DNA of 10,386 nt from Acanthaster planci (taxonomy: Eukaryota > Echinodermata > Asteroidea > Valvatida > Acanthasteridae), in assembly GCF_001949145.1 (NCBI RefSeq), contig NW_019091465.1, positions 465,814-476,199 on the forward strand, given 5' to 3'. Below the pieces are notes generated by a model that was given only the letters and a program-made list of their open reading frames with translations, was not told the DNA's origin and made no database searches. Made by a program: the position numbers and the translations under genes. Shown here piece by piece: positions 1 to 7,599 of the stretch. Within the stretch, counting starts at the first letter, position 1; each line of letters opens with the position of its first letter.

Positions 1-1559
1 GCTCTTGGACAAGCACTGAGCATACAGTGCTTATTAATATACGTTGGGTAAAGGGCAAACCCGTTATATATAATTAATATAGATCAACTACACAAAGTGC
101 ATATTCATGTTTAGAATTAAAACAGTGAGGTCGCCATTGCTAAGGCACAGTCTCCTACAGTAATATCCTCAGAGTAAAGCTTTGAAATGTGCATTGTGTG
201 GTTTTTATTTAAGTGTTAAAGAAGAATCCATGTCATGCAGCCACAGGACTTTCATTCGAAACACTACACACTACAGTCATTTCGAAAATCTAAAATTGAA
301 GAGCACAGTTTTGATACCAAATACTTAAATGAGTCAAGACCAGATTGACAAATTTACTTTGAAATGCGAATTTGTAAAAGTTGCAAAACAAATAATTATG
401 CCAATTATTGAAAGATTTCATTCAAGTTTTGTTTTGACATATACACCAAAGAGCATGAAACAATCGGAGAAAGAAAACTCGTCGTTAAGAAGGGCAGTGT
501 AATTTCAAATGTTAAGAAGTATTGCAGTACACCTATAGAGTTTAGCGTTCATTCCATGAAAATGTGTCTACCGTTTACCATTAAAGTTACCGAGTGTGGA
601 TCCCTCTAAGACATTTTGACCAACCATTCCAATATAACCCTCCCTGTGATAAATATGTCTTTACCTCTCACTGATGACAAATATTATATGCAGCATTGGA
701 CAATCAATTATTAGTTACAAAGTCAGAGTTTAGTTTAAGAACTGCCTCAATGGAATTTGAATTTCATTTCAGAAAATAGCTCAGCCATGAAAACTGAATT
801 GAAAGTACATGAAGTATAATATTTTAATAATTTAGATGATAAGAATATTTTGCAAGGATGTACACAGAAATTCTCAACGTTCTAATGCAAAGTTACTGCA
901 GTAGAGCTACGCAAAAGACCAAAGTTGATGAAACTTTCAGAAGTTGGGAAGTCCAAAAGTTGTTTTCAGGTGGCTCGCTGTATGTGCAGTGCTTACAACA
1001 CGATGAGACAAACAAACCACTTCCTAGTGGCCATTTGTACTGTCTCTTCAAGACAATGCTATGCGTCATAATCGTGTGGTCTCATTCAAAGGAGTCAAAA
1101 TATCTGCAGCTCTCATCCACAGCAGGGCCTGGTTCCAGGCTATAGTAACTTTGATTTGTAACCACCTGAATTAAAGATAACGTTAGTCCTATTATAGGGA
1201 ACATTCCACAGGTATAAGATGAAGCACTTGTGCGACCGTTAGTCTTTGAAATTGATTGAAGCTAAAGGTTTTCCTGGTGATAGTTCCTTTCTTCCATTTG
1301 GAAACTGAAAATAACCACACGGTTAGCATTCTGTCAGGAAGTGACAATATTCAAGCAATGGTGTTCATTTCAATCATACATTTTGCCATGTTGTGCCCTG
1401 TACTATCATGTTGTAAAACAGTAATGGTTATAAGCAGTCCAGTTAACTACTCCAGCTGATCTAGATGCTGCTGATCAATTTTGTAAATAAAGAACATCTT
1501 ATCCAAAACGGCTCAAAACTCACGTCTTCACGGAACACGATTTAGTTGTTAAAACCCTG
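1..1559. other. Non-coding host-like DNA, nothing recognised
   Basis: This AT-rich stretch holds only short open frames, the longest being 95 codons at 858-1145. Their translations show no domain, low-complexity bias or motif that I recognise. An AATAAA hexamer lies at 1486-1491 and TATA-like runs occur near 63-80, but without a neighbouring gene these are expected by chance in such composition. I read it as intergenic or intronic host sequence. Splice sites of an unseen gene cannot be excluded by eye. Confidence 0.6.
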
Positions 1560-2215
1560 GGTAGATAGGGCGGCCTCTCCTGGCGAGTCCATTGGAGCTA
1601 AATAACATACTATTTTTTAAAGTCCAAATGCCACGACTACTTATCATATCCTACCCCTGAACATGCTGAAAAGCCTGGTTTAGTCATTTTACAGCCAGGG
1701 CCTCCCCTAGCCAGATTAAATGCAAAAAACCCAGACGGCCTTGAGCCTGCCTCCAGGCAATTCCCATAGGACTGTGTACTAATTGGTCCCTTGTGCACAA
1801 CCTAATGGGCTGTTTACAAAACGGTGCCTGGGGCAGAGAGTGGAATGTTCTTTATCAGTGACAGCTGTCTGGAACTTTTCAGAGGCCTCTGTCGGCTGTC
1901 TTTGAAGTTTTATTTTTGTGGGGGGGGGTTGTCAATGTGGTATGGCTCGGATGGCGCGTGGCGAGGGCCTCCCCTTCAAATCCGGATAGCCTTGGAAAAC
2001 GGCCCCCACGGTACTGTGATGTACTTTTGGTGGGTTTTGGTGGTTTGTAAGATCTGTAGAGGCTATGGGACAACCTCTGAAGCATTAATGTACCTTCAGG
2101 ACGGACTCAGGGCTCTCCAAACCTGAAAAATGAAACGGACCTCAACGGAATAGTCCGCGCCCGGAACCGTATGAGTTTAAATTCGGAACGCGTCCCAGTT
2201 CAGGCCCTGCTGTCA
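1560..2215. other. GC-richer patch of unknown origin
   Basis: Base composition changes here: C- and G-rich runs replace the A/T background, including a run of nine G at 1920-1928. An 11-base word (GGGCCTCCCCT) occurs at 1698-1708 and again at 1965-1975, and a related CT-rich string lies near 1570-1585. Open frames of 68 to 100 codons overlap on both strands and look like by-products of the composition rather than genes. The patch could be an old non-autonomous repeat, a regulatory island or an untranslated exon. I cannot tell which. Confidence 0.35.
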
Positions 2216-3618
2216 AGAAAGCATCCAAATGAACACCAGCCTGTGGAAGATGGCATTTGAATCTATGTAATCAAAATTTCCATCCTATACAAGTGATGAT
2301 TGAGACTTTCTTTCACGCCAATTTGAGCATGCGTCTGCTTTGAAACAAGGATTTCATTTATTATATATTTAGCATTTAACTTCGAATCTACTTGAGTCTG
2401 CTTTTTATTGATGTTTTAAATTCATGAAGTGAATTGTGATTAACAGACATCTTGACCATTTCTAACCCATATGTACTCGAAATGACGCTTTTCTCGCCTG
2501 CTGAATGGCCTTACAAACCAAATTTCAATGGCGCAGATGTGGAAATTGAAACTTTGAAAACAGGGCGAAAGCATGCTTCACTGATTTCGGCAACAAAGTA
2601 CTAAATACTAAACTAACTATTAGTAAAGATATATTCCATCTGTAATGATGAGTTAGAAGAAAACGCACGGTGTTTGAAAGTAAATTTAAAAAAATGAAAT
2701 CACCCGTTTCCATTTCAAAAAGAGCAATTACAATGTTTTTGAATGTAACTCTGAAATCTTTCCAAAAATAACAAAAATGATTAGGGGGTTTAATAAGTAC
2801 AATCTTGTGGTTACTCACAAAAAGACTGATTAAAGACCAAACTCCTAGATGATCACGAGTCCAAGATTCACATTCAAGGTCATTCAATATATGCAAACTA
2901 AATACGGAACAGTGACAAACCATTATTTTATGTCATACTGCATTTTCCGTGACCGGAATGAAGAAGCTTATCTTTTGCATTATGATTCCTTAAGTGAAAC
3001 TCAAATAATAATATTGAAATTATGTTTTGTTGTGTACAATTTGATTATGTTCCATTTTGCCACTGAGGGGTATTTTGGTATAATGATTACGTCATGTTGC
3101 TTTTACAATGAAGAATTAGAAACTACTTATGATTAATTCAAAGGCAAAATGCCGTTTACCTGAATTAAAAGAAAAAAAAAAGAAAGAAGCACGGCGGTTG
3201 CAACCGTTAGTACTAACTTGCACTTGCAAGTGACTTGTACCTTATCTCTTCTGAAGGAAAATCTGCCCAGAGCAATTTTCAAACCAATTTGTACTGTATT
3301 TCTGTGGAAATGCAGTAAAGCGTGTCAGTTTCAGCAGATAGAGCGCAGTTATGTCGAGTTTCCAATAAAAGTTGTCTCACGATGTTTAAATTCTGTTGAA
3401 CAATGACGTTTAAAAGTTGCAGTACGACGTTTCAAAGCTCGTCTGTCCGTTATTCAGCAACATAATGTTTCATTGAGGTCCGAGATTTTGAAGTTTTCCT
3501 CATTACACTGATGCCTGTGGTGAAAGATGCCTCACATGCACGTGCTGCGGTTCCACCTCTTTTCTACTTTTGAAATTATACATGCAATTGTTATTTAACA
3601 AGAAGGGCTTCAAATGTC
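2216..3618. other. Non-coding AT-rich DNA upstream of the TRIM-like fragment
   Basis: No recognisable gene is seen on either strand. Open frames at 2525-2923 (minus), 2849-3136 and 3218-3406 (plus) give translations without known motifs. There is an A-rich tract at about 3169-3187, followed by the palindrome cluster listed separately. The last part may be the intron preceding the TRIM-like exon, because a pyrimidine tract and AG lie just before its ATG. Confidence 0.5.
3195..3232. repeat. Three adjacent perfect palindromes
   Basis: Within 38 bases there are three perfect palindromes: CGGTTGCAACCG (3195-3206), TTAGTACTAA (3207-3216, directly abutting) and CACTTGCAAGTG (3221-3232). Each equals its own reverse complement. 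They follow the A-rich tract at 3169-3187. They could bind a dimeric factor, or mark a fold or an old insertion end. The sequence alone does not decide, but the clustering is more than scattered chance palindromes would usually give. Confidence 0.6.
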
Positions 3619-3648
3619 GGGTCTTTTTCTTTTAAAAAATTTGCAGAA
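3619..3648 (+). promoter_or_regulatory. Probable 3' splice acceptor before the TRIM-like exon
   Basis: A T-rich stretch (about 3621-3633) leads to TTTGCAG ending at 3646, two bases before the ATG at 3649-3651. This has the form of an animal intron end, a pyrimidine tract plus CAG. It suggests that the TRIM fragment is a genomic exon of a host gene rather than a processed cDNA copy. No matching donor site was identified. Confidence 0.4.
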
Positions 3649-4586
3649 ATGGCTACGGGAGAATAAATCCCTTCTTCTTTCGAGAAACATCTTAAATGCC
3701 CAGTATGTCATGAAAGATACAGACAGCCCAAGGTACTTAACTGTGCGCACAACCTCTGCGAGGAATGTCTGGTGAAGTACCACGACAGCAAATATACGGG
3801 TTTTCCCAAGATCTCTTGCCCTGTGTGCCGTCAAGAGACTACACTTCCTAAGACAGTTATACAAGGCCTCAACACAAACTTCAATTTGGTCGGTCTGATC
3901 AAGGAATTGGCTCTGCGGGAAAAAGTTGCGCTCTCGGAGGACTCAAAGCTACTCTGTGAGACTTGCAAGGAGGACAACAAGGCTTCACATCACTGCATCG
4001 ACTGCACGAAGAATATCTGCATGAAATGTTACGAAGACCAATTCTGCTTCCCGACATTGTCCAGCCACTCTGTGGTTTCTCTAGATGAGATTTTCCAAGG
4101 TAAAGTGAAAGTAATCAACAAACCCGATAAGTACAAATGCCACAAACACAAGGACAGCGGGAAAACAGTTCTACTGCAAAACATGCGATGAGTTGATGTG
4201 TCACAGCTGTACAGTTGTCGAGCACGCAAAACCCGAACATGATATCACTGACAGTGGAGCAGCTGCTAAGAAGTTGAGGGAGTCACTAGCAGGTATATTC
4301 CCTGCTCCCAGTAAAGACGTACAAGACCTTGAATTTTGTGCCCGGGATGCAGTTAAAGTAAAGACGGTACTCGACTGCAACAAAACGAAAGCATGGAAGG
4401 GGGTGAAGGACAGAGCTGCCGAGGTCTTAGCCAAGGTCAAAGCTGAAAAGAAACGAATCCTAGATAAGATCTCAACCAGGAACAGGAACGAAACAAACGA
4501 ATTGAAGAGTATAAGAAAGCATTGAGTGATTTCCTGCAGATAAAGAAACGCTCGCTGGAGATGGCGCAAGAACTCACTCAGAATGA
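3649..4586 (+). pseudogene. TRIM-like RING/B-box protein fragment, broken
   Basis: This is the N-terminal half of a TRIM-type E3 ubiquitin ligase, a cytoplasmic family in ubiquitin transfer, signalling and innate defence. A C3HC4 RING lies at 3697-3828: CPVC, then CAHNLCEEC, then CPVC. A first B-box starts at 3955 (CETC) and continues to about 4075. A second starts at 4138 and continues past a frameshift as CKTCDELMCHSC. A Lys/Glu-rich stretch from about 4390 to 4580 looks like the start of the coiled coil. The ATG at 3649 follows the acceptor-like site. Three lesions are visible: TAA at codon 6 (3664-3666), an extra base in the A-run at 4162-4165, and a missing base near 4487-4500 that returns the original frame. 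The C-terminal half (rest of the coiled coil, filamin, NHL or other end domain) is absent; capsid-like sequence starts instead. TRIM assignment is firm, the subfamily is not. Confidence 0.85.
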
Positions 4587-4929
4587 GCTTCTGCAGGAAC
4601 GGCATCGATTAAACTCGTTTTTTCCTCATTTAACGATTTCACGACCTGGGGCAAACGTTCTACCCATTCCCCTGTGGTGGTTATTAAACTTAACCGGAGT
4701 AGATATGGCTGAATATTTAAGAGATAAATAGGGGCTTTGGCTCGATTTCAGAAGTTCCAACAATAATAGCGCTCACGGGTCGGGTAGACCTTTAGACGGT
4801 GGAGGGGTTATATCGAATCAAATGGAACGACAAGCCGAGACCACGGGACCTTTGACGATGTATGTATTCTTGGTGATGGACGCGCAATTGACGGTGGAAG
4901 ACGGGAATTTTAAGAGTTTAGTTTATTAA
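4587..4929 (+). pseudogene. Major capsid protein, C-terminal fragment (double jelly-roll type)
   Basis: About 113 residues of capsid end are readable in two frames. The first part (4587-4709) includes a segment reading SPVVVIKL. A surplus base near 4710 moves the reading to the other frame, which runs 4711-4929 and contains GLWLDFRSS, HGSGRP and YVFLVMDAQL before the TAA at 4927-4929. A TAG at 4729-4731 interrupts the second part. In Polinton-type and related capsid proteins the C-terminal part commonly has a 'WLDxR...HGSG' stretch and ends in a hydrophobic strand with a D-A-x-L pattern, which is the basis for the call. Family members are several hundred residues long, so most of the gene is missing to the left, where TRIM sequence stands. 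Only five bases separate it from the ATPase start, fitting a capsid-ATPase gene pair. Confidence 0.65.
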
Positions 4930-4930
4930 A

Positions 4931-4937
4931 TTAAATG
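4931..4937 (+). promoter_or_regulatory. TTAAATG motif at the ATPase start
   Basis: TTAAATG overlaps the start codon of the packaging ATPase. The same heptamer sits on the starts at 6290, 6418 and, on the minus strand, 10172; the start at 7332 has TTAAATATG. The form resembles the TAAAT(G) late initiator of poxviruses. That comparison is an analogy only, and the local AT-richness weakens it: the same word also occurs away from starts, for example at 5144-5150. Confidence 0.3.
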
Positions 4938-5544
4938 AGTAATTATCCGCACTGCGCTTTAATCGTTGGTAAAACTGGGTCGGGCAAAACTCTGTGGATT
5001 TTGGATCTTCTGGAAACTGAATATAAATTCACGTTTGAAGATGTCGTGATCATCTGCCCGACTTTATTTAAGAATAAAACGTTTTTAGAACGCCTGTGGA
5101 TATACACGGACGACAACGTTTTTCTTTGTGATTTTGATTTGGATTAAATGAAGCGATTTAACTTTATCAAAAATCATTTGATGGAATAAATACGCTTTTT
5201 ATAATCACCGATTGCGAAGCTGATCAATTCATCAAATATAGAAAGAGGACAAAAGAGTGTAACACCTGCGCTCTCAGTAAAATGGCTTTCTCGGGTCGAC
5301 ATTACCTTCACAGCTGCTGGCTACTAACGCAAAAGTATAATTCGGTGTTAAAAGATTCTAGAGAAAATACGGCGTGGGTAGCTTTGTTTAATTGTAAGGA
5401 ATGTGTTTGTTTGATTAGTGTCTCGACGAGAACGATGTAGTACCAGGCAAAAAACGACGGGAAATTAAAAAACATTTACGCGATATTAAATCTAGTAAAT
5501 TGATTTTAAATACCGAACCACCGGTGTTGTATAATTTATCGTAA
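4935..5544 (+). pseudogene. Genome-packaging ATPase (HerA/FtsK, A32-like), frameshifted
   Basis: P-loop ATPase of the type that drives DNA into the capsid of Polinton-like and nucleocytoplasmic viruses. Residues 12-19 are a textbook Walker A (GKTGSGKT), followed by the strand VVIICPT at residues 37-43. After TAA at 5145-5147 and a frameshift near 5160, the next frame gives a Walker-B-like strand LFIITDCEA (5195-5221) with Thr before the Asp, where the family usually has two acidic residues. AFSGRH and LTQKYNSVLKD (5324-5356) follow; this Gln is typical of the sensor region. A further shift near 5405-5420, with a TAG at 5416-5418, leads to a basic C-terminal tail ending at TAA 5542-5544. The span of about 203 codons matches the usual length of about 200. 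ATG 4935 is chosen because the Walker A is then close to the N-terminus and the capsid stop lies five bases upstream. Inactive as it stands. Confidence 0.85.
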
Positions 5545-5588
5545 GAAAAAATTAGACATAAAATGATTATTAATAATAAAAAGTAAAG

Positions 5589-6252
5589 ATGGTCGAAAAT
5601 AATCAAAAGCAATGCACCAAGTGTAGATGCTACGTAGATTTGTCAAATTTTAAAACAAAAAAACAGGTAAAATTAACTCGACTTGCGACGAGTGTATCGT
5701 TATGGTAAAGATGTACCAAGAATTGAATAAGTGCCCCAATGGGAGACGAAAAATATGTGCAAAGAGTGCGCTGGTTTATTGATTTGCGGGCACGGGCGAA
5801 AAAGATGCACTTGTAAAGAATACTAAGGCAAGGGAATATGTATTCACCAAAGACAAAGACATGATTGTAAAATCTGTTAAGATGCCATTGAAGTAACGAT
5901 TAAACATTGGATTAAAAACGCCCGACATTGCGACAAGAGGTACGATCACTTTGACCCCGAACGCTTTATTGATACGGACTTCTGTCGTGGTTTGATTGAG
6001 GATTACCCGCATTGCTTTTACCTGGATTGCGAGGTTGAAATGCAATATTTAGAGAACAAAGATGATTTAGGTACAATTGAACGTCTAAATAATAAAATTG
6101 GGCATATTAAGTCAAATTGCGTTTTAGCTTGTCGCAGATGCATTAATGGCAGGAAGTCTGATAAGCTAATTATTGAGTATTCTACAGATTTGAAAACCAG
6201 CTATAAAGTACTTATCAATTATTCATTCCTGCTAATAGCTTGGCTAAGGTAG
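5589..6252 (+). pseudogene. Zinc-knuckle plus HNH-type endonuclease, broken
   Basis: The N-terminal part has repeated Cys pairs: CTKCRC in the first frame, CDEC in the second, then CKEC, ICGHGRKRCTC and ICIHQRQRHDC in the third. Repeats of the form 'ICxHGRxxxxCxxC' are seen in HNH-type proteins of giant viruses and Polinton-like viruses. The C-terminal domain contains TIERLNNKIGH followed by NCVLACRRC, matching the 'ER(I/L)DN..GH...N...C..C' core of HNH/recombination-endonuclease-VII-like nucleases. Two features look degenerate: the first Cys pair is spaced C-x4-C (HCFYLDC), and Asn replaces the usual Asp before the central Asn. Lesions are frameshifts at A-runs near 5645-5662 and 5748-5754, and TAA at 5824-5826 and 5878-5880. 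From 5827 the last frame is open to TAG at 6250-6252, except for that second stop. The final 20 or so residues are hydrophobic and may not be native. The gene may have acted in recombination, repair or mobility. Confidence 0.65.
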
Positions 6253-6289
6253 CTTGGATATAAGCAAATTTTATTTTAGTTATAATTAA

Positions 6290-6367
6290 ATGATAGCACT
6301 GCTCGAATACGCTCAACTAGTTATTCAACTAGTTATCGCAGCCAACTTGACCTACTTTTACAATTGA
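6290..6367 (+). CDS. Small hydrophobic protein, 25 residues
   Basis: An intact short ORF starts in the TTAAATG motif and lies in the gap between the nuclease and the next gene, on the same strand. After an initial Met the peptide is almost wholly hydrophobic, with one acidic residue near the front and an aromatic end (TYFYN), so a single membrane helix is plausible. The core holds a duplicated tetrapeptide QLVI-QLVI from an in-frame 12-base tandem repeat. I do not recognise a family. It may be the remnant N-terminus of a longer coiled or membrane protein, since the following 50 bases contain no gene. It is supported mainly by position and the start motif. Confidence 0.35.
   Translation: MIALLEYAQLVIQLVIAANLTYFYN
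6314..6337 (+). repeat. In-frame 12-base tandem duplication
   Basis: Two copies of a 12-base unit (CAACTAGTTATT and CAACTAGTTATC) differ only at the last base. Each contains the palindrome AACTAGTT. The unit is a multiple of three and lies in the frame of the small ORF, adding exactly QLVI to its hydrophobic stretch. Confidence 0.8.
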
Positions 6368-6417
6368 ATACCTGTGCTTTAAAGAAACGGTTAACAATTT
6401 TAAAATCGTTTATTTAA

Positions 6418-7277
6418 ATGGAAGACATCCAAAATATCCTTGCCGATTCAAAATTCGACGCAACCGAACCCAACCTAACGTAAAAGACAGACTTTGTTCG
6501 ATAGTTGCATCAGGCGAGAGTAAAAAGTATCTTGGAAAAGAATTTACGGTTAAAGACGTCGAAGCCATGTCACCCAAAGACCAAGAAAAATTATTCAATT
6601 TATACGAAGCACAGATAAGCAGAGAAATCGTGAACACGCTCGGTAACGCGATCCTAAGCCTGTACTCACGTTTACTCGGAATAGCCACCCGGTCGATCTC
6701 CTGGGATTAAACGTCAACTTAAAATTAGAAGAAACGCTGACTAAAGACCTAGACGACGACCCGATCACTAGTCAGACGATGGGTCACTTACTTACCGAAG
6801 TTTGTTACAAATACGGCGTCTATCTATCACCATTGGCCGGTATGCTAATTACAACAAAGCATCTATCGATAAATAAAAACGCTTCCATTATAAAAGACGA
6901 TGTCAACAAACGAAGCGAATCCGACCTCAGCGAACAGCCCGGTAAAATCTCAAATTCAAACGGTACTAAAGTCAAAATTCCAAGGTGAGTGGCACAAGGT
7001 AGGAAATTAGCCGAGCATTATGAAAAGATGAAGCAGCAGCTCGCCAAGATGAAATTAGCGAGCAAAGTGAGCAACCAAAACCAAAGCAACTAAAACCAGA
7101 ACTTCAGCTCGGAAAATAAAATTTTCAAACGACCTTAGAGAACAGAAATTTAATTATGGTGGATTGGCCATTGGTGCGCTTGCGGTCTATTTGATCTGGA
7201 AAAACCGACAAACTAAATTAGAAGAACCAATTAGACCAACCAAATTACAAAAACCGATTAAAAGCGACCGACCCTAG
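6418..7277 (+). pseudogene. Uncharacterised viral protein with C-terminal membrane segment
   Basis: Four reading-frame pieces follow one another without overlap, so I treat them as one gene of about 285 codons. The start ATG lies in TTAAATG and opens MEDIQNILADSKFD. After a shift at about 6480 come VKDRLCSIVASGE and a helical stretch MSPKDQEKLFNLYEAQ. A shift near 6680-6700 leads to DLLGLNVNLKLEETL and SPLAGMLITTKHL. A TGA at 6986-6988, where Arg (CGA) would need only one base change, interrupts a charged helix (LAEHYEKMKQQLAKMK). A further shift near 7065-7080 leads to the basic segment SARKIKFSND, then a membrane helix GGLAIGALAVYLIW and a basic tail to TAG 7275-7277. The last part may instead be a separate small membrane protein, but it has no in-frame ATG. 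I recognise no named domain. Position after the ATPase and nuclease suggests a virion or assembly role, which is inference. Confidence 0.55.
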
Positions 7278-7331
7278 ATTTTGGATATGAAATAAATTTG
7301 GATTAAATTTAAAAACTTCTTAATATTAAAT

Positions 7332-7562
7332 ATGAGTAACGCTAAATCAATCGACGTAAACGGAATCGCAAATACGGTTTACCACGGTGCCGTCGTTTCG
7401 GCTATTTCCATGGGTTACGACATGCTATCGAGCAAGCTAAAATATAAATAAATCGCCATACCTAAATAAATTATCTGCTGAAGACGTGTTAAAATTGACC
7501 GCGCTGTCAAGCGGTGGCTAGTGGCGCAAGGTATATTGCCTGCGAGTTTGCCCACCGTTTAA
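7332..7562 (+). pseudogene. Small uncharacterised protein, about 77 residues, frameshifted
   Basis: ATG 7332 follows TTAAAT directly. The first 39 codons end at TAA 7449-7451 and contain IANTVYHGAVVSAISMGYDM, a weakly hydrophobic segment. The next piece is in another frame (from about 7462) and reads LNKLSAEDVLKLTALSSGG. The last piece returns to the first frame and reads WLVAQGILPASLPTV before TAA 7560-7562. The pieces are contiguous and each looks protein-like only in its own frame, so one small gene with two frameshifts is the simplest reading. The product would be a small, partly membrane-embedded or helical protein of unknown role. If the frameshifts are not real, the 39-codon ORF alone could be the gene. 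Confidence 0.4.
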
Positions 7563-7580
7563 AACGATTTTTAAATCGTT
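7563..7580. promoter_or_regulatory. Hairpin and shared AAATCGTT / ATTTAAA element
   Basis: AACGATTT and AAATCGTT form a perfect 8-base inverted repeat with a two-base spacer between the stop of the small gene and the start at 7600. Directly after its right arm stands ATTTAAAG. A nearly identical arrangement, AAATCGTT followed by TATTTAAATG, occurs at about 6403-6420 on the next gene start upstream. The shared word suggests a promoter element, or for the hairpin a transcript end. It is a two-copy observation only. Confidence 0.35.
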
Positions 7581-7599
7581 ATTTAAAGTTGTAGTAAAA

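Noticed and set aside
858-1145. 95-codon open frame, plus strand
   Set aside because: No motif, no neighbouring gene signals, and no recognisable family. Its length is within chance expectation for this stretch.
1824-2126. 100-codon plus-strand frame and the 68-codon minus-strand frame over it
   Set aside because: They overlap in a GC-rich patch where stops are rarer. The translations hold G-run products and no domain.
2525-2923. 132-codon minus-strand frame with hydrophobic stretches
   Set aside because: No recognisable family, and hydrophobic residues are expected from T-rich DNA. A splice-linked exon cannot be excluded.
4201-4605. 134-codon minus-strand frame
   Set aside because: Antisense shadow of the TRIM B-box and coiled-coil region, whose plus-strand reading is clearly protein-like.
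4935-5147. Bacterial or organelle origin of the P-loop ATPase
   Set aside because: No Shine-Dalgarno sites or bacterial neighbours. The strand and sensor strings and the capsid neighbour fit the viral packaging type.
6410-6688. 92-codon minus-strand frame
   Set aside because: Antisense shadow of the plus-strand gene at 6418, which has the start motif and sensible pieces on its own strand.
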